Source of the DNA: Delphinus delphis
Lineage: Eukaryota > Chordata > Mammalia > Artiodactyla > Delphinidae
Assembly: GCF_949987515.2 (NCBI RefSeq)
Contig: NC_082694.2
Coordinates: forward strand, 64,168,080-64,232,079
Direction of reading: 5' to 3'
Length of the DNA: 64,000 nucleotides
A program made the position numbers and the translations under genes. Below, piece by piece: positions 1 through 12,360 of the stretch (the stretch's first letter is position 1; each line of letters begins with the position of its first letter). The notes beneath the pieces are model-generated. The model worked only from the letters and a program-made list of their open reading frames with translations, searched no databases and was not told the DNA's origin.

Positions 1-205
1 ATAAAGTCTCAAAGCTGGAAGGAACCTTGATGTTTAGCTTTCAGCCAATAAAGGAAACTCAAAGACCATTAGCACAGCATCACTTAGACGTGCAGTATCT
101 CAGGCCCACCCCAGACCTTCTGGATCAGACTCTGCATTTTAATATGACCTCCAGGAGATTCCTGTGCACCACTGCCCTACAGTAGTAACCCTACCAGTTA
201 CGGAG

Positions 206-376
206 TACGGCAGTGGTTCTCAGCCCTGCTGAGTTGGAATCATCTGGGGGCTTAAAAGAAAATATTCATGGAAAGCCCTACCCCCAGAAAGTCTGATTCA
301 ACTGGTTCGGGAGGTAGCCTGAGAACTGAGATTTTTTTCATCTTCTTAAGGCAGCAAAGGTTGAGAGCCACTAGTA
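206..376. repeat. MER5A-like hAT-Charlie DNA transposon fossil
   Basis: It opens CAGTGGTTCTCAGCCCTG and ends GGTTGAGAGCCACTAG, the near-palindromic ends of the MER5A non-autonomous family, with an internal CTACCCCCAGA core. It is old and diverged. Confidence 0.8.
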
Positions 377-481
377 CAGAATAATTGTACAGGCTCTGGG
401 GTCAGGGATTGCAATCATCACTCAGGTTGGCCTTTCCCACAGTCCAGCTCTAAGCTCTGTAGCCGGATGGTCCCTGAATGA

Positions 482-520
482 CCCCCTACACACACACACA
501 CATGCACACATACACACACT
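482..520 (+). repeat. (CA)n microsatellite, imperfect
   Basis: Runs of CA interrupted by ATGC and ATA. A short TG run is also present at 1078-1095. Confidence 0.85.
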
Positions 521-599
521 CCTAGCAGAAGACCCCTTCTGTCTGGGCCACTGGTGTGAACGCAGCCCAGAGGTCCTGGCCTGGGATCAGCGCACCACT

Positions 600-740
600 T
601 GAAGCAGCAGGAACGCGCAGCATCAAGCCTCGGGCTCTGCCTCCGATGAGCTGCGTGACCCTGGCCCAGCCACAACGCTCTAGGCCTCGGCTTCCTCATC
701 CATTACACAAGGGGTTAGGCCAGGTGGTCCTGGGTCCCTC
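600..740 (+). repeat. MIR fragment
   Basis: The phrase 'ctctgcctccgatgagctg', then 'gtgaccctggcc' and 'ggcttcctcatcc', follows the MIR consensus (CTCTGCC...GTGACC...TTCCTCATC) on the plus strand. Confidence 0.55.
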
Positions 741-1736
741 CAGCATCACCCTTCTTGGGTTCCCTGGGGTCACAGTGCTAGGAAGAGGCACTCACAAAGG
801 ACTGGGTCATGTTTTCACCTCACGGTCTTCAATAGAACAAAAAAGGCAGCCCTCTTCCCACTGCGCACTCAGTGCAGTCCTGTGATGGACATTCCTGCAG
901 TCTCTTAGTGATTAGCCTGTAAACTGAAATTTAACAATAGGCTTTCTCTGAATGTCTTCTAAATATAGACACATTCTCTGGGTGAGCTGAGGATTTCCTG
1001 AAGGGCTTTTCTGAGGAAACTAACAGACCTAAATAATAGATGGTGTTTGGTTTATACTCGCATACATGAGTGTGACTGTGTGTGTGTGTGTGTGTAAAAA
1101 CAATGTGGCGACTGTGCTGGGTTTTTTCCCTGAGTACTCTAAGACGTCAGGAACCATTCGTCAGGCTGTCTCCGCCAATTCTGCTCTCACTGCGTCTCTT
1201 GAGTTCATTCCTTTCTTTGCTTTTAAATGAGCCCCTTTTTGGTTCTGGCTCCCCCTGCAACACATCCAAGGCTGGCCTGCACGCTGGGTGCAACCGGGGC
1301 TCCCTGCCACCCGCCCACGTGCCCTGCGCGCTCCCTTGGGTGCAGGGAGACTCCCCTCGCTGAGTTTTCCCACCTCACAGCCCACCCCTCAGGCCCAGCC
1401 TCTCGCTCTCCCTGCAGGACCTGCAGGCTTCTCCACGTCAACACGCCCAACCCTGGACCCCCTCCTGCCTCCCCTCCCTCTCCACAAAAACCTGAGGTGA
1501 CCACCTCTCTCCCCTCTTCCTCCTGCTCCAACATTAAACTTGATTCCACCTCCTGAATCAATGTCTCTGGCCCTCTTTTCCATTCCCCACTGCACCACTG
1601 TCGTTTACACCTTCCTTTCTTTCCTGGGGCGCCACCTCTGAAGTGGCCTGTTTTCCTCAACAAATCACCCTGCACTCCCCACAGCAGGATCTGCTCCGCT
1701 CTCTGGCTTCTCTAAGCCTATCAAATGCAGAGATAG

Positions 1737-1865
1737 CAACAGCTGTTGTTTATCAAGCCTCTGCTCTGTGCCAGGCAGGGCACTGGCTTCTTCATTTACC
1801 TGTCCTGCAACCCTTACAATGTGCACAGATCTCCATTTTCAGACCAGGAAGCTGAGGCTCCGTGA
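1737..1865 (-). repeat. MIR fragment
   Basis: Contains 'ctgctctgtgccaggcag', then a stretch ending 'aggaagctgaggctc', which is the MIR 3' half in reverse orientation. Confidence 0.65.
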
Positions 1866-1959
1866 AAACACCTGGATTCCAATCCACTGAAATAATGATG
1901 CTGCTGGACAAATAACTGAGGCGGGGAATCCAGCCTCTGGGAGCTCTTGGCTCAGCCTA

Positions 1960-2410
1960 CCACGTGGTCCTTATCACCTTCCCTTCCTCCACAAGCAACC
2001 TGTAAGCTGTAAGCTGAGCAAATCCCCACCTTAGGGACACAACTCATGCTTCCCACCCCCAGGCTTGGTTCACATTGATCTCTCTGCCCAGAATGCCCTT
2101 CTCCCAGTCTCAGCCTGCAAAAGCATCCTACCCAACTAACTCAATTTCCTCTGCATGTTGCTCTGCAACTTCTCTAATGCAGCCAAGTTTGATACAGACC
2201 TCTCTCCTTTGGACCCCACGGAATTTGGTTTCCCTCTTATACCAATCCGTGTGCTTTTCTGATCCACTTCACACTGCAGCATACTCCTGGGTGGCAGGAA
2301 CCAACTTATCTTTGTGTCCCTACATCTTCCACCCTAGCATTGAGAGTGCCTCGTGTATAAATGATCCTCGACAAATACTTGCTGAATCGAGCAGATGTTG
2401 TAAGACGCTG
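1960..2410 (+). repeat. L2 LINE 3'-end fragment
   Basis: A pyrimidine-rich stretch with 'ctctgcccagaatgccctt', a 'gtgtccctacatcttccac' core and a final 'acaaatacttgctgaat' follows the L2 3' end layout. It contains no intact coding frame. Confidence 0.6.
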
Positions 2411-3236
2411 TCAAGGAGAAGCACGCTGAGAAAACGCAAGAGTCAGAAATTACATGTCATCATCCTACCTCTACCAATATTTTAAAGAATTCCTTATGTC
2501 CGTGAGGACTCTTTTTGTCACCTACAAGTAGTGACTAACAATACTAGCAAATGAATGAAAGTTATAAGGAAGCATATTTAAGCTCTACAAAGTCAATTTA
2601 ATTTTTCACAATTGTTTTAAAAAAAAAAGGTTGGTCATGAAGAACTGAGCTTGTTGTCTCTAGAAGGATTCAAGCAGAGGCTAAGTGTCCTGTGGAAGAG
2701 GTGCCTGGAGGATTCCTGGGCTGGAGTGGGGATGGGGTAGCTGGATTAGAGGTCTGGTTTTCTAGATCATTTCCATTAGGATTCCAGCCACCCCCCTTCC
2801 CGTTGTCAGGACACCCGCTGAAGATGACAGGCATGTTGTGTCATGTACAACAACTGAAAACACTTCCCTGAAACCGTACCCCATGTCTCTTTGCCAAGCA
2901 TCAATGTGTCACTTATCCCTGAAGTTCTGTAACAGTAAAAAGTCAAAGCAGCCAATGAGTTCATCCTCTGATCCCAAAACCTTATTTTGATCATGAAAGT
3001 CTACGTGTGACTTTTACACACTTTCCGAACCCACCAAAAGCCAGCTTCATATTTAGATAGCTCAAGTGGCGATTATTCTGCAAACTTTACTGAAAAGTTA
3101 AATTATACAACCATGAGTCGAGAAAAAGAAAATTCAAGTCATTAGAATCACAAAAGTTCATTTGCAAATAATAATGATAGTGTGCAACGAACCAAAAAGT
3201 ATGATTAATGCAATTCCGGACACCGGAGGTCCATGT
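2411..3236. other. Intronic DNA, nothing recognised
   Basis: Ordinary AT-rich sequence with a short A-run near 2620. No repeat family or exon could be named. Confidence 0.5.
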
Positions 3237-3250
3237 AAAAATGATTTGGC

Positions 3251-5237
3251 AGGAGGAGACCTTCAAGATGGCAGAGGAGTTAAGACGTAGAGATCACCTT
3301 CCTCCCCACAAATAGATCAGAAATACATCTACACGTTGAACTGCTCCTATAGAACACCCACTGATAGCTGACAGAAGACCTCAGACCTCCCCAAAGGCAA
3401 GAAACCACCCCCCCCCACGTACCTGGGTAGGACAAAAGAAAAAAGAATAAACAGAGACAAAAGAATAGGGACGGGACCTGCACCAGTGGGAGGGAGCTGT
3501 GAAGGAGGAAAGGTTTCCACACACTAGGAAGCCCCTTCGCGGGCAGAGACTGCGGGTGGTGGAGTGGGGAAGCTTCGGAGCCGCGGAGGAGAGCACAGCA
3601 ACAGGGGTGCGGAGAGCAAAGCAGAGAGATTCCCACACAGAGGACCGGTGCCGACCGGCACTCACCAGCCCAAGAGCCTTGTCTGCTCACCCGCCGGGGC
3701 GACCGGGGGCTGAGAGCTGAGGCTCGGGCTTCAGTCGGATCACAGGGAGAGGACTGGGGTTGGCGGCGTGAACACAGCCTGCAGGGGGTTAGCGCGCCAC
3801 GGCTAGTCGGAACGGAGTCCGGGGAAAAGTCTGGAGCTGCTGAAGAGGCAAGAGACTTTTTCTTGCCTCTTTGTTTCCTGGTGCGCAAGGAGAGGGGATT
3901 CAGAGTGTTGCTTAAAGGAGCTCCAGAGACGGGCGTGTGCCGCGGCTGTCAGCGCGGACCCCAGAGACGGGCATGAGACGCTAAGGCTGCTGCTGCCGCC
4001 ACCAAGAAGCCTGTGTGAGAGCACAGGTCACTCTCCACACCGCCCCTCCCAGGAGCCTGTGCAGCCCGCCACTGCCAGGGTCCCGGGATCCAGGGACGAC
4101 TTCCCCGGAAGAACGCATGCCGTGCTTCAGGCTGGTGTAACGTCCCGCCGGCCTCCGCCGCCGCAGGCTCGCCCAGCACGCCGTGCTCCTCCCTCCCCCC
4201 GGCCTGAGTGAGCCAGAGTCCCCGAATCAGCTGCTCCTTTAACCTTGCCCTGTCTGAGCGAAGAACAGATGCCCTCAGGTGACCTACACACAGAGGCGGG
4301 TCCAAATCCAAAGCTGAACCCCGGGAGCTGTGCGAACAAAGAAAAGAAATGGAAATCTCTCCCAGCAGCCTCAGCAGCAGCTGGATAAACTCTCCACAAT
4401 CAACTTGACGTACCCTGCATCTGTGGAATACCTGAATAGACAACGAATCATCCCAGAATTGAGGCGGAGGACTTTGTGTGATTTTGTCTGTATAGCTTTG
4501 CTTTTACCATTTGTCCAAGGATTCTGTCTGTCCATTTATTTTTTTTTTAGCATAGCTTTTAGCACCTGTGGATTGGTGGATTTCTTTTTTGGTTTGCTTA
4601 CTCTCCTCTTTCTTTCTTTCTTTCTTTTTCTTTTTTTAATGACTTTTTAATTTTTTTATTTTTAATAATTTTTTTTCATTTTAATAACTTCATTTTATTT
4701 TATTTTTTCTTTCTTTCTTCCTTTTTTTCTCCCTTTTCTTCTGAGCCGTGTGGCTGACAATGTCTTGGTGCTCTGACCAGGTGTCAGGCCTGTGCCTCTG
4801 AGGTGGGAGAGCCGAGTTCAGGACATTGGTCCACCAGAGACCTCCCAGCTCCCTGTAACATCAAACGGCAAAAGCTCTCCCAGAGATCTCCATCTGAACG
4901 CTAAGACCCAGCTCCACTCAATGACCAGCAAGCTACAGTGCTGGACACCCTATGCCAAAGTAGCATGACAGGAACACAACCCCACCCTTTAGTAGAGAGG
5001 CTGCCTAAAATCATAAGGTCACAGACACCCCAAAACACACCACCAGATGCAGTCCTGCCCCCCAGAAAGACAAGATCCAGCCTCATCCACCAGAGCACAG
5101 GCACCAGTCCCCTCCACCAGGAAGCCTACACAAACCACTGAACCAACCTTAGCCACTGGTGGCAGACACCAAAAACAATGGGAACTACAACCTGCAGCCT
5201 GAAAAAAGGAGACCCCAAACACAGAAAGGTAGGCAAA
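3251..5237 (+). promoter_or_regulatory. L1 5' UTR / internal promoter region
   Basis: About 2 kb ahead of ORF1 with GC-rich, CpG-containing blocks at 3530-4330 and a T-rich tract at 4530-4740. In intact L1s this region holds the internal RNA polymerase II promoter. Frames on both strands here are not coding. Confidence 0.7.
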
Positions 5238-6129
5238 ATGAAAAGACAGAGAAACACACAGCAGATGAAGGAGCAAGGTAAAAACCCATCAGACCAAACA
5301 AATGAAGAAGAAATAGGCATTCTACCTGGAAAAGAATTCAGAGTAATAATAGTAAAGATGATACAAAATCTTAGAAATAGAATGGAGAAAATACCAGAAA
5401 CGTTTAACAAGGACTTAGAAGAACTAAAGAGCAATCAAACAATGATGAACACCACAATAAATGAAATGAAAAATTCTCTAGAAGGAATCAAGAGCAGAAT
5501 AACTGAGGCAGAAGAACGGATAAGTGACCTGGAAGATAAAATAGTGGAAATAACTACTGCAGAGCAGAATAAAGAAAAAAGAATGAAAAGAATTGAGGAC
5601 AGTCTCAGAGACCTCTGGGACAAAATTAAACACACCAACATTTGAATTATAGGGGGCCCAGAAAAAGAAGAGAAAAAGAAAGGTACAGAAAATATTTGAA
5701 GAGAATATAGTTGAAAACTTCCCTAATATGGGAAAGGAAATAGTCAGTCAAGTCCAGGAAGTACAGAGAGTCCCATACAGGATAAATCCAAGGAGAAACA
5801 CATCAAGACACAGATTAATCAAATTATCAAAAATTAAATACAATGAAACAATACTAAAAGCAGCAAGGGAAAAACAACAAATAACATACAAGGGAATCCC
5901 CATAAGGTTAACAGCTGATCTTTCAGCAGAAGCTCTGCAAGCCACAAGGGAGTGGCAGGACATATTTAAAGTGAGGAAAGGGAAAAACCTACATCCAAGA
6001 TTACTCTATGCAGCAAGGATCTCATTCAGATTTCAAGGAGAAATTAAAACCTTTACAGACAAGCAAAAGCTAAGAGAATTCAGCACCAGCAAACAAGCTC
6101 TACAACAAATGCTAAAGGAACTTCCCTAA
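5238..6129 (+). pseudogene. L1 ORF1 (RNA-binding chaperone), broken
   Basis: ORF1p is the trimeric RNA-binding protein of L1 ribonucleoprotein particles. The frame from MKRQRNTQQMKEQGK matches the usual ruminant/cetacean ORF1 start; an upstream in-frame ATG at 5178 only adds leader codons. Residues after about 30 form a coiled coil rich in Glu, Lys and Ile (NRMEKIPETF to KRIEDSLRDL). A TGA at 5643-5645 stops the frame in place of a sense codon, and a further frame shift follows near 5650-5700. Then the C-terminal RNA-binding part resumes (NINPRRNTSRH-like, ILKAAREKQQ, RLTADLSAEALQ, SFRFQGEIK) and ends at TAA 6127-6129. So the sequence is complete in extent but split in two. Confidence 0.9.
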
Positions 6130-6199
6130 GTGGGAAACATAAGAGAAGAAAAAGACCTACAATAACAAACCCAAGACAATTAAGAACATGGTAATAGGA

Positions 6200-9100
6200 A
6201 CATACATATAAATAACTACCTTAAATGTAAATGGATTAAAAGCTCCCACCAAAAGACACAGACTGGCTGAATGTATACAAAAACAAGACCCATATATATG
6301 CTGTCTATAAAAGACCCACTTCAGACCTAGGGACACATACAGACTGAAAATGAGGGAATGGAAAAAGATATTCCATGCAAATGGAAATCAAAAGAAAGCT
6401 GGAGTAGCAATTCTCATATCAGACAAAATAGACTTTAAAATAAAGACTATTACAATAGACAAAGAAGGACATTACATAAAGATCAAAAGATCAGTCCAAG
6501 CAGAAGATATAACAATTGTAAATATTTATGCACCCAACATAGGAGCACCTCAATACATAAGGCAAATACTAACAGCCATAAACGGGGAACTCAACAGTAA
6601 CACAATCATAGTAGGGGACTTTAACACCCCACTTTCACCACTGGACAGATCAAAATGAAAATAAATAAGGAAACCCAAAATGAAAATAAATAAGGAAACA
6701 CAAGCTTTAAATGATACATTAAACAAGATGGACTTAATTGATATTTATAGCACATTCCATCCAAAAACAACAGAATATACTTTCTTCTCAAGTGCTCATG
6801 GAACATTCTCCAGGATAGATCATATCTTGGGTCACATATCAAGCCTTGGTAAATTTAAGAGAATTGAAATCATATCAAGTATCTCTTCTGACCACAACGC
6901 TGTGAGACTAGATATGAATTACAGGAAAAATCTGTAAAAAATACAAACAAATGGAGGCTAGACAATACACTACTTAGTAACCAAGAGATTACTGAAGAAA
7001 TCAAAGAGGAGATCAAAAAATACCTAGAAACAAATGACAATGAAAACACGATGACCCAAAACCTATGGGATGCAGCAAAAGCAGTTCTAAGATGGAAGTT
7101 TATAGCAAAACAATCCTACCTCAAGAAACAAGAAACATGTCAAATAAACAACCTAAGCTTACACCTAAAGCAATTAGAGAAAGAAGAACAAAAAAACCCC
7201 AAAGTTAGCAGAAGGAAAGAAATCATAAAGATCAGGTCAGAAATAAATGAAAAAGAAATGAAGGAAACAATAGCAAAGATCAATAAAACTAAAAGCTGGT
7301 TGTCTGAGAAGATAAACAAAATTGATAAACCATTAGCCAGACTCATCAAGAAAAAAAGGGAGAAGACTCAAATCAATAGAATTAGAAATGAAAAAGAACA
7401 ACAGACACTGCAGAAATACAAAGGATCATGAGATTACTACAAGCAACTCTATGCCAATAAAATGGACAAATTCTTAGAAAAGCACAACCTTTCGAGACTG
7501 AACCAGGAAGAAAAAGAAAATATGAACAGACCAATCACAAGCACTGAAATTGAAACTGTGATTAAAAATCTTCCAACAAACAAAAGCCCAGGACCAGATG
7601 GCTTCACAGGCAAATTCTATCAAACATTTAGAGAAGAGTTAACACCTATCCTTCTCAAACTCTTCCAAAATATAGCAGAGGGAGGAACACTCCCAAACTC
7701 GTTCTACAAGGCCACCATCACCCTGATACCAAAACCAGACAAAGATGTCACAGAAAAAGAAGACTACAGGCCAATATCAGTGATGAACATAGATGCAACA
7801 ATCCTCAACAAAATACTAGCAAACAGAATCCAACAGCACATTAAAAGGATCATACAACATGATCAAGTGGGGTTTATCCCAGGAATGCAAGGATACTTCA
7901 ATATACACAAATCGGTCAATGTCATACACCATATTAACAAATTGAAGGATAAAAACCATGTGATCATCTCATAGATGCAGAAAAAGCTTTCAACAAAATT
8001 CAATACCCATTTATGATAAAGACCCTCCAGAAAGTAGGCGTAGAGGGAACTTACCTCAACATAATAAAGGCCATACTTGACAAACCCACAGCCAATATCA
8101 TTCTCAATGGTGAAAAACTGAAACCATTTCCAGTAAGATCAGGAACAAGACAAGGTTGCCCACTCTCACCACTATTATTCAACCCAGTTTTGGAAGTTTT
8201 AGCCACAGCAATCAGAGAAGAAAAAGAAATAAAAGGAAGCCAAATTGGAAAAGAAGAAGTACAGCTGCCACTGTTTGCAGATGACATGATACTATACATA
8301 GAGAATCCTAAAGACACTACCAGAAAACTACTAGAGCTAATCAGTGAATCTGGTAAAGTAGCACGATATAAAATTAATGCACAGAAGTCTCTTGCATTCC
8401 TATACACTAATAATGAAAACCTGAAAAAGAAATTAAGGAAACACTCCCATTTCCCATGGCAACAAAAAGAATAAAATACCTAGGAATAAACCTACCTAAG
8501 GAGACAAAAGACCTGTATGCAGAAAACTATAAGACACTGATGAAAGAAATTAAAAATGATACAAACATATGGAGAGATATACCATGGCCTTGGATTGGAA
8601 GAATGAACATTGTGAAAATGAGTATACTACCCAAAGCAATCTACAGATTCAATGCAATCCTTATCAAACTACAAATGCCATAGTTTTGTTCTAGTTCTAG
8701 TTTTCACAGAACTAGAACAAAAAAATTTCACAATTTGTATGGAAACACAAAAGACCCTGAATAGCCAAAGCAATCTTGAGAAAGAAAAACGGAGCTCCAG
8801 GAATCAGGCTCCCTGACTTCAGACTATACTACAAAGCTACAATAATCAAGACAGTATGGTACTGGTACAAAAACAGAAATATAGATCAATGGAACAGGAT
8901 AGAAAGCCCAGAGATAAACCCACGTACATATGGTCACCTTATTTTTGAGAAAGGAGGCAAGAATATACAATGGAGAAAAGACAGCCTCTTCAGTAAGTGG
9001 TGCTGGGAAAACTGGACAGCTACATGTAAAAGAATGAAATTAGAACACTCGCTAACACCATACACAAAAATAAACTCACAATGGATGAAAACCTAAATGT

Positions 9101-10073
9101 AAGGACAGACGCTATAAAACTCTTAGAGGAAAGCATAGGCAGAGCACTCTGACATAAATCACAGCAAGATCCTTTTTGACCCACCTCCTAGAGAAATGGA
9201 AATAAAAATAAACAAATGGGACGTAATGAAACTTAAAAGGTTTTGCACAGCCAAGGAAATCATAAACAAGACGAAAAGACAACCCTCAGAATGGGAGAAA
9301 ATATTTGCAAATGAAGCAACTGACAAAGGATTAATCTCCAAAATTTACAAGAAGCTCATGCAGCTCAATATCAAAAAAACAAACAACCCAATAGAAAAAT
9401 GGGCAGGAGACCTAAATAGACATTTCTCCAAAGAAGATATACAGATTGCCAACAAACACATGAAAGGATGCTCAACATCACTAATCATTAGAGAAATATA
9501 AATCAAGACTACAGTGAGGTATCACCTCACACCAGTGGCCATCATCAGAATGGCCATCATCAAACCATCTACAAACACTAAATGCTGGAGAGGGTGTGGA
9601 GAAAAGGGAACCCCTTGCACTGTTGGTGGAAATGTAAATTGATACAGCCACTATGGAGAACAATATGGACATTCCTTAAAAAACTAAAAACAGAATTACC
9701 ATACAATCCAGCAACCCCACTAGTGGGCATATACCCAGAGAAAACCAAAATTCAAAAAGACACATGCACCCCAGTGTTCATTACAGCACTATTTACAATA
9801 GCCAGGTCATGGAAGCAACCTAAATGCCCACTGACAGACGAATGGATAAAGAAGATGTGGCACATATACACAATGGAATATTACTCAGCCTTAAAAAGGA
9901 ACGAAATTGAGTTATTTGTAGTGAGGTGGATGGACCTAAAGACTGTCATACAGAGTGAAGTAAGTCAGAAAGATAAAAACAAACACCGTATCCTAACACA
10001 TATATGGAGTCTAAAAAAAAAAAAAGGTTATGAAGAACCTAGGGACAGGACAGGAATAAAGAGGCAGACGTAG
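6200..10073 (+). pseudogene. L1 ORF2 (endonuclease / reverse transcriptase), broken
   Basis: ORF2p nicks target DNA and reverse-transcribes L1 RNA. The N-terminal endonuclease part is visible (TLNVNGLKAPTKRHRLAE, VAILISDKIDFK, VNIYAPN, VGDFNTPLS), with a TAA at about 6316 in the place of a sense codon. A 25-bp tandem duplication at 6651-6699 shifts the frame. The reverse transcriptase follows: [14 protein letters not shown] near 7588, PISVMNID near 7780, [13 protein letters not shown] near 8145 and the catalytic FADDMILY at about 8274. The C-terminal part carries the WKQPKCP and MEYYSALKRNEI motifs near 9810-9915. Stops and shifts occur at about 6938, 7429, 7972, 8474, 8683 and 9096. The protein is dead but the order of domains is intact. 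Confidence 0.93.
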
Positions 10074-10394
10074 AGAATGAACTCGAGGACACGGGGATGG
10101 GGAAGGGTAAGCTGGGACAAAGTGAGAGAGTGGCATCGACTTATATATACTACCAAAGTAAAACAGATAGCTGGTGGGAAGCAGGCGCATAACACAGGGA
10201 GATCAGCTCCGTGCTCTGTGACCACCTAGAGGGGTGGGATAGGGAGGATGGCGGGGAGACGCAACAGGGAGGAGATATGGGCATATATGTATATGTATAG
10301 GTGATTCACTTTGTTATACAGCAGAAACTAACCCTACATTGTAATGCAATTATACTCTAGTAAAGATGTTTAAAAAAAAAAAATGTGTTGGCTT

Positions 10395-10450
10395 GCAGAA
10401 ACACACCATTGTAAAGCAATTATACTCCAATAAAGATGTTTTAAAAAAAA
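10395..10450 (+). mobile_element. Tiny 3'-only L1 insertion next to the long L1
   Basis: The last 48 bases of an L1 3' end plus an A-run of eight, flanked by TGTGTTGGCTT (10384-10394) and CGTGTTGGCTT (10451-10461). The long L1's own 3' target copy thus serves as this fragment's 5' target copy. Confidence 0.8.
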
Positions 10451-10461
10451 CGTGTTGGCTT

Positions 10462-12149
10462 AAATTCTCTATAGTTACATGTATTTTTGTGGGCAAATAT
10501 ATAAAAAGAAAGGTAAGCAAGTATGAGATCATATTTTGTTTGGTAACTTTGAGTAACAAGTTCTGTGATAGGAGATAAAAAGCAAAATGAGTAACAAATT
10601 CAAGCAAAAGAAAATAAGCACTCTCTTCTTAAGTCAAAGTTTTGTCATCATACTTACAAAAATCTGCCACAGCTATCTTTACTAACTGCGTAATCCTACT
10701 TGGAGCCAGGGGTAGTAGCTATTATAATCTTTGAAAGTAAACTGTTTATCTGTGAGCAATGAACTGTCCACCATGAGCCATGAACGAATGCCGGCGCTTC
10801 CCAAGAGAAAGGATGCCCCTCAACCGCCTTACACAGTTAAAGAGGTGACTAATCTCTTCGTGGAAAACTCTGACATTCACCTTCCTTTACGTGGCACCCA
10901 AAAGCTTAGTTAATTTGCCTCAGATGAAAACGCTGCACAGACAGGTAGAATCCCAATACCAACCTGAGTCATAAAGATGACTATGGGAACGTTAGGACTT
11001 TTCCCCACACAGCTGCTCTGCAGTGCTGTGCTGTGAATCAGACAGGGTATCTGCAGAACCCTCCCACACACACGTTCATTTATTTAGCAGTTTATAAAAC
11101 AGTCATCAAAGACGGTATTCAAGAAACCTAGACGAAAAGCACCCAAATTCATGAAAATGTGGTTAGTGACTCAGATACCAGTCTTCATGTAAACAATATA
11201 AGCAAATAGTAAAGAATAATATGAGTCCAAACCGACAGTGTTAAGCTTTGGGAAACTCACTCCATGTGTTTCTAATTGAAATTTTTAAACTGGAACTCCA
11301 TTAGAACTTGATGGAAAAGTTACTCATACTAAACTCACACTAAAAAAATTTTTTTTTCCCTCCTCTATAGTTTGTCTCCATATGATCTGATAAAAATAGT
11401 CATCACTGGGTTGAAATCTGAAAATTAAATGTGAGCTCTAGCAGCACTTCAGGCTGGCAGAACACCCAGAGATCATGATAATACCCAGGAGACCTGAAGA
11501 GATTGTAAGCTAATTGGCCTGAAACCTCTGCAAACTGCACAGACACAGAATATCGGTGGGCATAATAAGCATCGGATCAAGCAGCTCCCAAAATGGTAAA
11601 ATGCAGGACTTACACTTGGTTATTACTATTCCTGCTTGGAAATTAACAATAGCTAACACTTAACCTACTGCTAGGTAAATGGTTTTTAAAAAGGGTTCCC
11701 ACATTTTCATTTTGCACTGAGCGCTGCAGATTATGTAGCCAATTTGGTCCTGTTATGACCATTCAAACCCTTAGATCCAGCAAGACCTAAAGCCAGCATC
11801 AACCTTAGGCCTCCCAGTTACCTGGCAATAAAGAGCCTCTTTTCCTTCGGCCAGTCTGTGTAACTTCCACTTACGACCACAGGGTCCTGCTTAACTCTGC
11901 CTCAGAGTCCACCCTCTCTCGCACCACACCCTGCAGACGCCCACTCCACTTGGCTCCAGCTGCTTCTGCTTTATCCTCCAGTCAATCGATGTGCTCACCA
12001 ACATCATCCTAAAAGTCCTAGCTGATCCCCTGCCCTGAGAGTCTAGACTTCCCTCAGAAATATAGATGAATCAAATTCAATCTTCTGTGTGTATAAGACT
12101 CAATTGTGCCAACAGGGTCAGAAAGATGTGAAAGATTCGTTCATTCAAA
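10462..12149. other. Intronic DNA, nothing recognised
   Basis: AT-rich unique-looking sequence with short A- and T-runs. The only open frames are short and without any family resemblance. Confidence 0.5.
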
Positions 12150-12359
12150 ATTTTTATTTTATTTTTGCAGTACGCGGGCCTCTCACTGTTGTGGCCTCTC
12201 CAGTTGCGGCGCACAGGCCCCGGACGCGCAGGCTCAGTGGCCATGGCTCACGGGCCCAGTCGCTCCGCAGCATGTGGGATCTTCCCGGACCGGGGCACGA
12301 ACCCGTGTCCCCTGCATCGGTAGGCGGATTCCTAACCACTGCGCCCCCAGGGAAGCCCC
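12150..12359 (-). mobile_element. CHR-type SINE (short GC-rich form)
   Basis: Reverse copy: a T-rich tail at 12150-12166, then GTACGCGGGCCTCTCACTG, and at the far end CAGGGAAGCCCC, the reverse of the usual GGGCTTCCCTGG start. The tRNA-like A and B box region lies at the right end. This form is typical of cetacean genomes. Confidence 0.93.
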
Positions 12360-12360
12360 A

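Larger units (their letters stand above)
3251..10383 (+). mobile_element. Near full-length L1 retrotransposon, inactive
   Basis: A 7.1-kb L1 in the plus orientation, antisense to LTBP1. It starts GGAGGAGACCTTCAAGATGG, typical of the cetartiodactyl L1 5' end, and finishes with a 3' end (AAAGATGTTT) and an A-run at 10372-10383. It is flanked by imperfect target-site copies: AAAAATGATTTGGC at 3237-3250 and AAAAATGTGTTGGC at 10379-10392. Both ORFs carry stops and frameshifts, so it cannot move by itself. The 5' UTR, ORF1 and ORF2 are listed separately. Divergence between the two target copies shows it is not a recent insertion. Confidence 0.93.

Noticed and set aside
3280..3888. A 202-codon minus-strand frame
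   Set aside because: It lies within the L1 5' UTR, antisense to the element.
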